Part shown: positions 1-6,558 of the stretch, one piece after another
Layout: each line of letters starts with the position of its first letter
How positions within the stretch are numbered: the stretch's first letter is position 1
Origin: an uncultured Hyphomicrobiales bacterium
GTDB taxonomy: Bacteria; Pseudomonadota; Alphaproteobacteria; Rhizobiales; Beijerinckiaceae
Length of the DNA stretch: 10,872 bases
Direction: 5' to 3'
Assembly (NCBI GenBank): GCA_903932565.1
Contig: CAIZGQ010000892.1
Location: 1 to 10,872 of the forward strand
Translations under genes and position numbers: made by a program
The notes under the pieces: model-generated
The model's database searches: none
Seen by the model: only the letters and a program-made list of their open reading frames with translations
What the model was told of the DNA's origin: nothing

Positions 1-895
1 CGGGCTTGGCGAGCGTTGCGGCAATGCCAACCTCGTCTCGATCATTCCAACCCTTTTGTTGAAGCCCGATTATGCGGATCATTTTGAGATTGGCGTCAGC
101 GCAGCTCAACTCGCGTCCTTGAGCAAAGTCAGCCATACGCTCGACGAACTTCTCAATCGTGCGCCCGACCGCCACGCGCCTTATGTGGGGGCGTCGGCCT
201 TTGCGACCAAGGCGGGGATCCATGCCTCAGCCGTTCTGAAAGATCCCAAGACCTATGAGCATGTGCCGCCGGAAACCGTGGGCAATGCGCGAAAGGTTCT
301 GGTATCGGATCAGGCTGGAAAATCAAATGTGCTTGCCGAGTTGGAACGCCTTGGCGTTGAAGTCAGCAAGGATGATCCGCGCATCGGTCGCTTGCTCGAA
401 GAAGTGAAACTTAAAGAATCCCTTGGTTACGCCTATGAAGGCGCGGATGCGTCCTTCGAATTGCTGGCGCGTCGCATGTTGGGCGAAGTGCCGGATTATT
501 TCGAGGTCGAGCGCTTCAGCGTGAATGTGGAGCGTCGTCACAATGCGACCGGCGAACTCGTCACCGTGTCGGAGGCCATCGTCAAGGTGAACGTCGATGG
601 CGAGACCATGATCTCAGCCGCCGAGGGCAACGGCCCGGTGAACGCGCTGGATCTTGCGCTGCGCAAAGATCTGGGCGCGTACCAGCGCCATATTGAAGAT
701 CTCGAATTGCGGGATTATCGCGTCCGCGTGTTTCAGGGCGGCACGGATGCCGTGACGCGCGTGCTCATCGGCTTTGTCGACGGTGATGGCAATGAGTGGA
801 CGACGGTTGGCGTGTCCGCCAACGTCATCGACGCGTCGTTTCAGGCTTTGCTTGATGCGATTTTCTACAAGCTGCTGAAAGCTGGGGCGAAATAA
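1..895 (+). CDS. cimA: Citramalate synthase, C-terminal part (5' end outside window)
   Basis: Citramalate synthase condenses pyruvate with acetyl-CoA to (R)-citramalate, the first step of the threonine-independent route to 2-oxobutanoate and isoleucine. It is a cytosolic enzyme related to 2-isopropylmalate synthase (LeuA). The reading frame is already open at base 2 and reads GERCGNANL at once, the GER(T/C)GNANL motif near the end of the catalytic TIM barrel. The linker motif FATKAGIHASAV follows. The last ~130 residues look like the LeuA-type regulatory dimer domain, with the CimA-typical stretches AEGNGPVNALD and TVGVSANVIDAS. About 297 residues are visible of a family length near 530, so the start lies left of the window; the TTG at 56 is internal. 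The choice of CimA over LeuA rests on the C-terminal domain. It converges on purB across a palindromic element. Confidence 0.9.
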   Translation, partial: GLGERCGNANLVSIIPTLLLKPDYADHFEIGVSAAQLASLSKVSHTLDELLNRAPDRHAPYVGASAFATKAGIHASAVLKDPKTYEHVPPETVGNARKVLVSDQAGKSNVLAELERLGVEVSKDDPRIGRLLEEVKLKESLGYAYEGADASFELLARRMLGEVPDYFEVERFSVNVERRHNATGELVTVSEAIVKVNVDGETMISAAEGNGPVNALDLALRKDLGAYQRHIEDLELRDYRVRVFQGGTDAVTRVLIGFVDGDGNEWTTVGVSANVIDASFQALLDAIFYKLLKAGAK

Positions 896-905
896 GGTTT
901 GCAAG

Positions 906-1008
906 ACCCTCATCCGCCCCGCTTTGCGGGGCACCTTCTCCCGCAAAGCGGGAGAAGGATAACCCTCTCCCTTGGGAGAGGGTGGCGCGTTCCGCGCCGG
1001 GTGAGGGT
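906..1008. repeat. Mosaic palindromic intergenic element with four hairpins inside an outer stem
   Basis: This 103-bp element fills most of the gap between the convergent cimA and purB genes. An outer stem pairs 906-916 (ACCCTCATCCG) with 998-1008 (CGGGTGAGGGT), with one G-T wobble. Inside it lie four consecutive perfect hairpins: 917-922/926-931 (CCCCGC, 3-nt loop), 934-944/948-958 (CCTTCTCCCGC, 3-nt loop), 962-971/974-983 (ACCCTCTCCC, 2-nt gap) and 984-989/993-998 (GGCGCG, 3-nt loop; base 998 can join either stem). The fold resembles a cloverleaf with an extra arm. It looks like the RIME-type mosaic elements dispersed in Rhizobiales genomes. No ORF or transposase is associated. Its place 10 bases after one stop codon and 13 after the other suits a two-way transcription terminator or mRNA 3'-end stabiliser, although there is no T-tract. 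The structure is seen directly; the role is inferred. Confidence 0.85.
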
Positions 1009-1021
1009 TTACATTGCTTCC

Positions 1022-2329
1022 TCAGCTGCGGCCAAACACGCGCTGGAAAATCGTATCCACGTGCTTCAAATGATAGCCAAGATCAAACAATTCTTTCAGC
1101 TCAGCGCTGGAAAGTGCCTTGGACACATCGGGATCTTTTGACAGAAGCTCGAAAAAATCGCCCTCGCCGCGCCACACCGGCATCGCGTTGCGCTGCACGA
1201 ACGAATACGCATCCTCGCGCGACACGCCCTTTTGCGTAAGTGCAAGAAGCACGCGCTGGGAATGAATGAGACCGCCGAGACGGTCCAGATTCTTCTTCAT
1301 GTTTTCAGGATAAACGACGAGCTTGTCGATGACGCCGGTGAGCCGCGCCAGCGCAAAGTCGAGCGTGATGGTCGCATCCGGCCCTATCATGCGCTCAACG
1401 GATGAATGCGAGATATCGCGTTCGTGCCAGAGCGCGACGTTCTCCATCGCCGGTAGCGCCATGCCGCGCACAAGCCGCGCAAGGCCTGTCAGATTTTCCG
1501 TCAGCACCGGGTTGCGCTTGTGCGGCATGGCCGACGATCCCTTTTGGCCGGCGGAGAAGAATTCCTCCGCCTCCAGAACTTCCGTCCGCTGCATATGGCG
1601 AATTTCAGTGGCAAGCCGCTCGATGGATGATGCGACAACTGCCAGTGTGGAAAAAAACATGGCATGGCGATCACGCGGGATGACCTGCGTGGACACCGGC
1701 TCCACCGCAAGCCCGAGCATCTTGGCAACATGTTCTTCAACGCGCGGATCAATGTTGGCAAAGGTGCCGACCGCACCGGAGATGGCGCAGGTCGCCACTT
1801 CATCACGCGCCACCACGAGACGGGCGCGGGCGCGGGTGAACTCCGCATAGGCCTGCGCGAGCTTCAGGCCAAACGTCACAGGCTCGGCATGAATGCCATG
1901 GGAGCGCCCAATGACGGGCGTCATTTTGAATTCAAACGCGCGGCGTTCGATGGCGCCAAGCAGCGAGTCCACATCGGCAATCAGCAGATCGGCGGCGCGC
2001 TTCAATTGCACGGAGAGGCATGTATCGAGCACATCCGACGACGTCATGCCCTGATGCACAAAGCGCGAATCCGCGCCGATGAATTCCGCCAGATGCGTCA
2101 GAAATGCAATGACATCGTGCTTGGTGACGCGCTCGATCTCGTCAATCCGGTCCACATCAAACGTGACGTTCCCCGCCTTGTCCCAAATCGCTTTTGCACT
2201 GGCCTTGGGAATGACCCCGATGTCTGCGAGCGCATCGCAAGCATGCGCTTCAATCTCAAACCAGATCTTGAAGCGGGTCTGCGGCTCCCAGATGGAAACC
2301 ATTTCGGGGCGGGAATAACGCGGGATCAT
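1022..2329 (-). CDS. purB: Adenylosuccinate lyase
   Basis: PurB acts twice in purine metabolism. It splits SAICAR to AICAR plus fumarate, and adenylosuccinate to AMP plus fumarate. It works as a cytosolic homotetramer with active sites built from three subunits. The 435-residue length is normal. The start MIPRYSRPEM is the classic N-terminus of the bacterial family, preceded by a weak purine-rich stretch (AAGAGA). Family motifs are all intact: MTSSDVLDT (95-103), the histidine-containing RSHGIHAEP (142-150), and the fumarase/aspartase-superfamily signature GSSAMPHKRNP (264-274), whose first serine pair sits on the mobile catalytic loop. It is transcribed towards cimA and probably ends at the palindromic element beyond its stop codon. 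A hairpin upstream separates it from coxG on the same strand. Confidence 0.97.
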   Translation of the reverse strand: MIPRYSRPEMVSIWEPQTRFKIWFEIEAHACDALADIGVIPKASAKAIWDKAGNVTFDVDRIDEIERVTKHDVIAFLTHLAEFIGADSRFVHQGMTSSDVLDTCLSVQLKRAADLLIADVDSLLGAIERRAFEFKMTPVIGRSHGIHAEPVTFGLKLAQAYAEFTRARARLVVARDEVATCAISGAVGTFANIDPRVEEHVAKMLGLAVEPVSTQVIPRDRHAMFFSTLAVVASSIERLATEIRHMQRTEVLEAEEFFSAGQKGSSAMPHKRNPVLTENLTGLARLVRGMALPAMENVALWHERDISHSSVERMIGPDATITLDFALARLTGVIDKLVVYPENMKKNLDRLGGLIHSQRVLLALTQKGVSREDAYSFVQRNAMPVWRGEGDFFELLSKDPDVSKALSSAELKELFDLGYHLKHVDTIFQRVFGRS

Positions 2330-2351
2330 CGGGGTCTCTTGAAAAGGTTAA

Positions 2352-2372
2352 GGCGGCAGTTGCGCTGCCGCC
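2352..2372 (-). terminator. Terminator-like hairpin between the coxG-like gene and purB
   Basis: GGCGGCAG (2352-2359) and CTGCCGCC (2365-2372) form a perfect 8-bp stem with a 5-nt loop, placed 21 bases after the coxG stop codon on the minus strand. Read on that strand, the stem is followed by TTAACCTTTTC, a broken T-tract. This suits partial intrinsic termination between coxG and purB. It would also lie in the purB 5' leader if transcription reads through. The A-run on the other flank (2378-2383) makes the site roughly symmetrical. Termination strength cannot be judged from sequence alone. Confidence 0.55.
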
Positions 2373-2393
2373 ATTTGAAAAAATCGAGCTGGA

Positions 2394-2846
2394 TCAGCCA
2401 GCTTTTACGGCGTCCGCAAACTTCTGGAAGAACTCGTCGGCCATCTTCTTGGCAACGCCGTCAATCAGGCGCGCGCCAAGCTGGGCGAGCTTGCCGCCAA
2501 TATTGGCTTCCACATTGTAGGAGAGCTTGGTGCCGCCCTCTTCTGCCGCGCTGAGGCCAACCTTTGCGCCGCCCTTGGCAAAGCCAGCGACGCCGCCCTC
2601 ACCCTGTCCGGAAATCGTGTAGCCATTGGGCGGGTCGAGATCGGTCAGGTTCACAGCCCCCTTGAAGGTCGCCGACACCGGTCCAACCTTGATCTTTGCC
2701 ACGGCCACAAAGCTGGTGTCGCTGGTCTTCTCCAGAGACTGGCAGCCGGGAATGCAAGCCTTGAGAACGTCCGGATCGTTCAGCTTTTCCCAAACAGTTT
2801 GCTGGTCCGCGGGGAGGACAACCTCACCCGACATTGTCATTGCCAT
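2394..2846 (-). CDS. CoxG-like SRPBCC-fold protein (CO dehydrogenase subunit G family)
   Basis: This is a 150-residue protein of the CoxG family (Pfam COXG, SRPBCC/START-like fold). In carboxydotrophs, CoxG is linked to anchoring or maturation of the molybdenum CO dehydrogenase. Many genomes carry stand-alone copies of unknown role. Diagnostic segments are MTMSGEVVLPADQQTVWEKL at the N-terminus, NDPDVLKACIPGCQSLEK (23-40) with the CIPGC motif, DLDPPNGYTISGQGEGG (69-85), GFAKGGAKV (88-96) and GGKLAQLGARLIDG (117-130). I start it at the ATG at 2846 because AGAGGG lies 8 bases upstream and the family begins near here. An upstream in-frame ATG at 2894 would add 16 unlikely residues. No coxM, coxS or coxL is nearby, so CO oxidation cannot be inferred. 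Confidence 0.85.
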   Translation of the reverse strand: MAMTMSGEVVLPADQQTVWEKLNDPDVLKACIPGCQSLEKTSDTSFVAVAKIKVGPVSATFKGAVNLTDLDPPNGYTISGQGEGGVAGFAKGGAKVGLSAAEEGGTKLSYNVEANIGGKLAQLGARLIDGVAKKMADEFFQKFADAVKAG

Positions 2847-2967
2847 GCGCTGCTTCCCTCTTGAGCTTGCGTGCCATGCAGGATGTAACGGCATCTCGTC
2901 GTGGTGACGCGCCGGCCTGCCCGCACATGCGGACTTACGTGCCTTATCTGCGCTGCCCAGTCGGCAA

Positions 2968-2979
2968 GGTCAATTGACA
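2968..2979. promoter_or_regulatory. Candidate shared divergent -35 region with palindrome GTCAATTGAC
   Basis: The gap between coxG (-) and the P1 peptidase (+) contains the perfect 10-bp palindrome GTCAATTGAC (2969-2978). On the plus strand it reads TTGACA (2974-2979), an exact consensus -35. On the minus strand it reads TTGACC (2973-2968). The plus-strand -10 candidate, 17 bases on, is TCGGAT (2997-3002), which is weak. The minus-strand candidate at about 2945-2950 (CAGATA) is also weak. The symmetric site could be a shared -35, a regulator-binding site, or both. The palindrome is seen; promoter function is inferred. Confidence 0.35.
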
Positions 2980-3033
2980 TGGTCCAATGCTGCCTGTCGG
3001 ATGCGCAAACAAACCGTGGAGACAGGACGATCC

Positions 3034-4038
3034 ATGCGCAATCTCATCACGGATGTGGCGGGCCTGAGGGTTGGCCATGCGCAGGACATGGCGTTGGCAA
3101 GCGGCGTCACGGCAATCCTGTTCGATGCGCCTTCGGTCGCGTCCATCGCCATCCACGGCGGCGCCCCGGGCGTGCGCGACACAGCCCTGCTGGAGCCCGG
3201 CATGAGCGTCGAGGCGGTGGACGCGCTGGTCTTGTCGGGCGGCTCTGCCTTCGGACTTGATGCGATGGGCGGGGTGCAGGCCTTTTTGCGGGCGCAAGGC
3301 CGGGGCTTCGAGGTCGGCGCGGCGCGCGTGCCGATCGTGCCCGGTGCGATCCTGTTTGATCTCCTCAACGGCGGCAACAAGGGCTGGGCCCGCCAGCCGC
3401 CCTATTTCGACCTGGGGTTTGCCGCGGCCGAGGCCAATTCGCTCGACTTTGACCTTGGCTCTGTCGGCGCGGGGCTTGGGGCGACCACCGTCAATCTCAA
3501 AGGCGGGATCGGGTCCACCAGCGCGCGCACGTCGTCTGGCTACACGGTCGGCGCTCTTGTGGCCATCAATGCGGTCGGCAGCGTTACGATTGGCGATGGA
3601 CCGCACTTCTGGGCAGCGCCGTTTGAGCAATACGTCAACGGTGCTGGCGAGTTTGGCTGGCTCGGCAGCCCGGCGCGGGTCAGCCCACAGGACCTGCGCC
3701 TGCGCATCAAGGGCCACGCGCTGCAGAACACGACCCTTGCCGTTGTCGCGACAGATGCGCCCCTGAGTAAGGCGCAAGCCAAGCGGCTCGCCGTGCAGGC
3801 ACAGGGTGGCATCGCACTTGCCATCCGCCCCGCGCACACGGCCATGGATGGGGACATTGTGTTTGCCGCTGGCACGGGACAACATCCAAAAGCACCCAAC
3901 ACGGGCGATCTTGTCGAGATTGGACAAGTTGCAACCGACTGTCTGGCGCGTGCCATCGCGCGGGGCGTTTACTGTGCCAAGCCTCTTTTGTTTACAGGAG
4001 CCCTGCCCGCGTGGGAGGACAAATTTAATCGAATTTGA
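3034..4038 (+). CDS. P1-family (DmpA/NylC-like) self-processing peptidase
   Basis: This is a member of the P1/DmpA family (peptidase S58-like, Ntn-hydrolase-like fold), which includes L-aminopeptidase DmpA, beta-aminopeptidase BapA and the nylon-oligomer hydrolase NylC. Members cut themselves into alpha and beta chains, and the new N-terminal Ser or Thr is the nucleophile. The start MRNLITDVAGLRVGHA is typical of the family; AGGA lies 7 bases upstream, and longer in-frame starts at 2974 and 3001 lack support. Other family marks are LVLSGGSAFGLDAMGGV (66-82) and GARVPIVPGAILFDL (96-110). QNTTLAVVATDA (231-242) resembles the NylC cleavage region, so I predict cleavage between Asn232 and Thr233, giving chains of about 232 and 102 residues. 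There is no signal peptide, so it should be cytosolic. The substrate (amino-terminal, beta-peptide or amide) cannot be told. A small secreted protein follows 32 bases later. Confidence 0.9.
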   Translation: MRNLITDVAGLRVGHAQDMALASGVTAILFDAPSVASIAIHGGAPGVRDTALLEPGMSVEAVDALVLSGGSAFGLDAMGGVQAFLRAQGRGFEVGAARVPIVPGAILFDLLNGGNKGWARQPPYFDLGFAAAEANSLDFDLGSVGAGLGATTVNLKGGIGSTSARTSSGYTVGALVAINAVGSVTIGDGPHFWAAPFEQYVNGAGEFGWLGSPARVSPQDLRLRIKGHALQNTTLAVVATDAPLSKAQAKRLAVQAQGGIALAIRPAHTAMDGDIVFAAGTGQHPKAPNTGDLVEIGQVATDCLARAIARGVYCAKPLLFTGALPAWEDKFNRI

Positions 4039-4070
4039 GCGATGTCGGCGCATCCGTGGGAGCCATCAGC

Positions 4071-4418
4071 ATGAGCCATCGCAAACGGTCTGCTTGTCGC
4101 GCTTTATGTCTGGTGTGGTTTGCCATGGCCGCCCCGTTACAAATGGCGCGCGCCTCGGACGCCGAGGATCTACTGCGTCAACTCTATCAGGTCGATATTG
4201 AAGTTTCTGCCTGCAAGGATGTGCAGATTTCAAGTGCCGACCAAAGCAAGCTTGATGACGCCATTGATGTTGCCGAACAGAAAAGCGGCCTCGACGAGGC
4301 AGCCCGCCAGGCAGTCTATGATGCCATCGAGGCCGATGCGCAGAAGGATATCAGCGCCTTCTGCAAGGCTGGCAGCTCATCCCTGTCCGCCACATTGCAG
4401 GGCCTGCCCAAGCCCTGA
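4071..4418 (+). CDS. Small secreted protein with two mature cysteines, function unknown
   Basis: I do not recognise a family. I start it at the ATG at 4071 because GGGAG lies 8 bases upstream and a signal peptide then begins directly. A TTG at 4035 in the same frame would add 12 residues and overlap the peptidase stop. The 115-residue protein has a basic n-region (RKR, 4-6), a hydrophobic core (about 8-24) and the Sec cleavage motif ARA after residue 28. The mature chain of about 87 residues is acidic, apparently helical (alternating Ala, Asp, Glu, Lys), and has two cysteines, C48 and C98, that could form a periplasmic disulfide. It lies 32 bases after the P1 peptidase on the same strand, so co-transcription is likely. 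The convergent DUF1330 gene ends 12 bases away. Confidence 0.75.
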   Translation: MSHRKRSACRALCLVWFAMAAPLQMARASDAEDLLRQLYQVDIEVSACKDVQISSADQSKLDDAIDVAEQKSGLDEAARQAVYDAIEADAQKDISAFCKAGSSSLSATLQGLPKP

Positions 4419-4430
4419 TCCGTAATTGTG

Positions 4431-4736
4431 CTAAGCAGGTTGCGCGCCATCGTAGCCTTCCACAATGGTGAGATCGATGTCGCCTTTGCCGAGCCGCTTT
4501 TGCATGGCCGCGACATATTCGGGCGAGTGGTAACAGGCGAGCGCAGTCGCGTAATCCTTGAACTCGATGATGACGTGACGCGCGCGCAATGCGCCCTCCA
4601 TCAGCTCGGCTGCACCAGCCCGCACCAAAAAACGCCCGCCATATTTGGCAAAGGCGATCGCATTGGCCGCCTGATAGGCTTTGTAGCCTTCAACATCCCT
4701 CACATCGACGTGCGCAATCCAATATCCCTTGGCCAT
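4431..4736 (-). CDS. DUF1330-family small protein
   Basis: This 101-residue protein belongs to the DUF1330 family, small dimeric alpha/beta-barrel proteins with a ferredoxin-like fold and no settled function. The family pattern is clear: an N-terminal strand (GYWIAHVDV), then the helix segment EGYKAYQAANAIAFAKYGGRF (16-36), a middle strand with ARHVIIEF (52-59), the helix DYATALACYHSPEY (61-74) and a final strand DIDLTIVEGY (86-95). The start at 4736 has GGGAG 7 bases upstream, a good ribosome-binding site. It appears monocistronic: the next gene on its right is divergent (chemoreceptor-like) and the one on its left convergent. The family name is firm. Enzymatic activity is unknown, and nothing nearby indicates a substrate. 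Confidence 0.92.
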   Translation of the reverse strand: MAKGYWIAHVDVRDVEGYKAYQAANAIAFAKYGGRFLVRAGAAELMEGALRARHVIIEFKDYATALACYHSPEYVAAMQKRLGKGDIDLTIVEGYDGAQPA

Positions 4737-4840
4737 ATCTAGTCTCCCAAATGATCCCCGCTAACCGGGCAAAGTCACGGCTGCGCACGAGGCTCAACAC
4801 TGCGCCGCGACGCCATGTTTTGCCAAGATCGGTTGCTTCT

Positions 4841-4864
4841 GTCCCGGGACCGGGGCGCGCCCCG
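4841..4864. promoter_or_regulatory. Two abutting perfect palindromes in a divergent intergenic region
   Basis: The 238-base gap between the DUF1330 gene (-) and the chemoreceptor-like gene (+) holds GTCCCGGGAC (4841-4850) followed without a gap by CGGGGCGCGCCCCG (4851-4864). Each is a perfect palindrome. In addition, GGAC (4847-4850) and GTCC (4864-4867) flank the inner core and could extend its stem around a bulged C at 4851. There is no T-tract, so this is not an ordinary terminator. It could be a regulator site or a leader structure for either gene. Chance is not excluded in GC-rich DNA. The rest of the gap shows only short repeats (GCCAAGATC at 4822 and 4895) and no clear sigma-70 promoter. 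Confidence 0.35.
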
Positions 4865-4974
4865 TCCGACCCGCAAACCGCATCTGCCTCCAAGGCCAAG
4901 ATCATGCTTGGTGCAAGCTTGGCGCACTAGGTTCGAATCCAGGATCAGTTCTGGTCCAGACAGGCGTACTCTTC

Positions 4975-6459
4975 ATGCTCAAACCCGTTTCCGATGTTCC
5001 AGCGGGCCCCCTGGTGCCAGCGCCAGTTTCGCAAGACAGCCGCCGGGCCCATGACCTGACGCGCATTGTGGGCAGCATGAGCACGCAGGTTGGTGCGCTC
5101 GGCGTCGAGATTGCGGACATTGACGGCGACATTCTTGAAGTCACGCGTCAAGGACGGGAGCAAGCCAAAGCGTCCGAGACACTGGCGGTATCCGCGCTGC
5201 AAATTCAGGAGGCCAACAAATCAATTGCAACATCCGCAAACCGGGCCCGCGATAATGCTGGCAAAGCCAAGGACGGGATGACGTCAACGGCCTCCGCCAT
5301 TCGCGAAGGTTTGGCGCGCGCGGTGACGAATGTCGACACGTTGGCGCAAGCGACGCAGGCGTTTTCGTCTACCCTGGGCGAGGTCAATTCCACCATTGAA
5401 GGTGTGCGGGAATCCTGCGCCTCGATCCAGTCGATCTCAACACAAACCCAATTGCTGGCGCTGAATGCAGGCGTTGAAGCCGCACGCGCGGGTGACGCCG
5501 GCCGTGGCTTTGCCGTTGTTGCGATTGCCGTCAAGCAACTCGCGGAAGAAACAAGCGCCGTCACCAAGGACGTGGCGCAGCAACTTGATCGGCTGACACG
5601 TGTCGTGCGCGATCTTGTTCATCAGAGTGCTGAAAGCGCCACCAAAGCCTCCATGGCCTCGCGCGACAATCGCGAAATGTCGAGCAAAATGGAGGACTTT
5701 GACAATTTTACCAAGGTTGTCTCCGGTCTTATTCAGGAGATCGAGGGGATCGCTGACCCAGTCGCCAGCAACATTCGCCTGGGTGAGCGCGTCCTTGGCG
5801 AAGTGCGCGGCGTCGCCAACAGCGTGTCGACATCGTCGAAATCCCTGGAGAACGCGTCGTCGCGAATTGGCCGACTCCTGAACATCTCGGAAGACCTGAT
5901 CGAGTTTATCGCAAGCTCCGGCGTTGAGACCGAAGACAGCGTGTTGATCGAGACAGCTGTCGCGACGGCCGCCAAAATCGGCGACCTTTTCGAGGAAGCC
6001 ATTCAGCGCGGAAAAGTAACCCTCGCCGATCTCTTTGACGAAGACTATCAGCTCATCGAAGGCACAAATCCCGCCCAATATACCACGCGCTTTCTGCGCC
6101 TGACGGACTGGCTTTTGCCGCGCCTGCAAGAGCCAATCCTTGAGATTGATCCGCGCGTGGTGTTTTGCGCCGCACTTGATCGCAACGGATATTTGCCGAC
6201 ACACAATCTGATTTACTCCCAGCCACAGGGTGATGATCCCGCCTGGAACACGGCCAACTGCCGCAATCGACGCATCTTTGATGACCGCACGGGGCTGGGT
6301 GCTGCTCGCAACACCAAGCGCTTCTTGATGCAGACCTATCGCCGCGACATGGGCGGCGGCACCTATGCGCTGATGAAGGACCTTTCTGCCCCCGTGCGCG
6401 TGCAGGGGCGACACTGGGGCGGCTTTCGCATCGGCTTCAAGGTTTCCAACAGCAAGTGA
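4975..6459 (+). CDS. Soluble methyl-accepting chemotaxis-like protein with C-terminal sensor-like domain
   Basis: This 494-residue protein carries a chemoreceptor signalling domain and should relay a signal to CheA/CheW. It has no transmembrane segment or signal peptide, so it is predicted to be cytoplasmic. Residues ~30-310 form a long coiled-coil hairpin, nearly symmetrical about residue 170, where the tip reads ALNAGVEAARAGDAGRGF (162-179). Compared with Tsr, the tip differs: Glu391 is Asp174, Glu402 is Ala185 and Arg404 is Lys187; Asn, Arg and Phe at the core positions are kept. Residues ~365-490 are a compact domain with VVFCAALDRNGYLPTHN, RNRRIFDDRTG (430-440), RNTKRFLMQTYRRDMGGG (445-462) and GRHWGGFRIGF (478-488). 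This module is often found at the C-terminus of proteobacterial receptors and is probably Cache/PAS-like. No CheW-binding or CheR-tether pentapeptide is seen at the C-terminus. The start is uncertain: only AGACAGG, 11 bases upstream, supports the ATG at 4975, and an alternative lies at 5077. No che gene is nearby. Confidence 0.88.
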   Translation: MLKPVSDVPAGPLVPAPVSQDSRRAHDLTRIVGSMSTQVGALGVEIADIDGDILEVTRQGREQAKASETLAVSALQIQEANKSIATSANRARDNAGKAKDGMTSTASAIREGLARAVTNVDTLAQATQAFSSTLGEVNSTIEGVRESCASIQSISTQTQLLALNAGVEAARAGDAGRGFAVVAIAVKQLAEETSAVTKDVAQQLDRLTRVVRDLVHQSAESATKASMASRDNREMSSKMEDFDNFTKVVSGLIQEIEGIADPVASNIRLGERVLGEVRGVANSVSTSSKSLENASSRIGRLLNISEDLIEFIASSGVETEDSVLIETAVATAAKIGDLFEEAIQRGKVTLADLFDEDYQLIEGTNPAQYTTRFLRLTDWLLPRLQEPILEIDPRVVFCAALDRNGYLPTHNLIYSQPQGDDPAWNTANCRNRRIFDDRTGLGAARNTKRFLMQTYRRDMGGGTYALMKDLSAPVRVQGRHWGGFRIGFKVSNSK

Positions 6460-6558
6460 GGGTGGAAAGAAAGTGCGGATAACCAGCAACTTTGTCTAAA
6501 AACATAAATCCCGGACCCGTGACCCTGCAGCCCCAACCTTAAGCTAAGCTTGTAAAAA

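Noticed and set aside
899..1239. Two short plus-strand open frames after cimA
   Set aside because: They run through the palindromic repeat into the antisense of purB and have no start signal or motif.
1664..2554. Long open frame on the plus strand opposite purB and the coxG-like gene
   Set aside because: It is antisense to two clearly identified genes, crosses the gap between them and shows no family motif; long antisense frames are common in GC-rich coding DNA.
2944..4053. 369-residue open frame on the minus strand opposite the P1 peptidase
   Set aside because: The plus strand encodes an intact, recognisable enzyme; the antisense product is Arg/His/Ala-rich with no recognisable domain.
4927..4943. 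GGTTCGAATCC looks like a tRNA T-arm (possible tRNA or attachment-site remnant)
   Set aside because: The T-stem has an A-A mismatch and a T-G pair. No matching acceptor, D-arm or anticodon arm lies at the right distance, and no integrase is nearby.
5437..6489. 350-residue open frame on the minus strand opposite the chemoreceptor-like gene
   Set aside because: Shadow of the well-supported plus-strand gene, with no motif and no ribosome-binding site worth noting.
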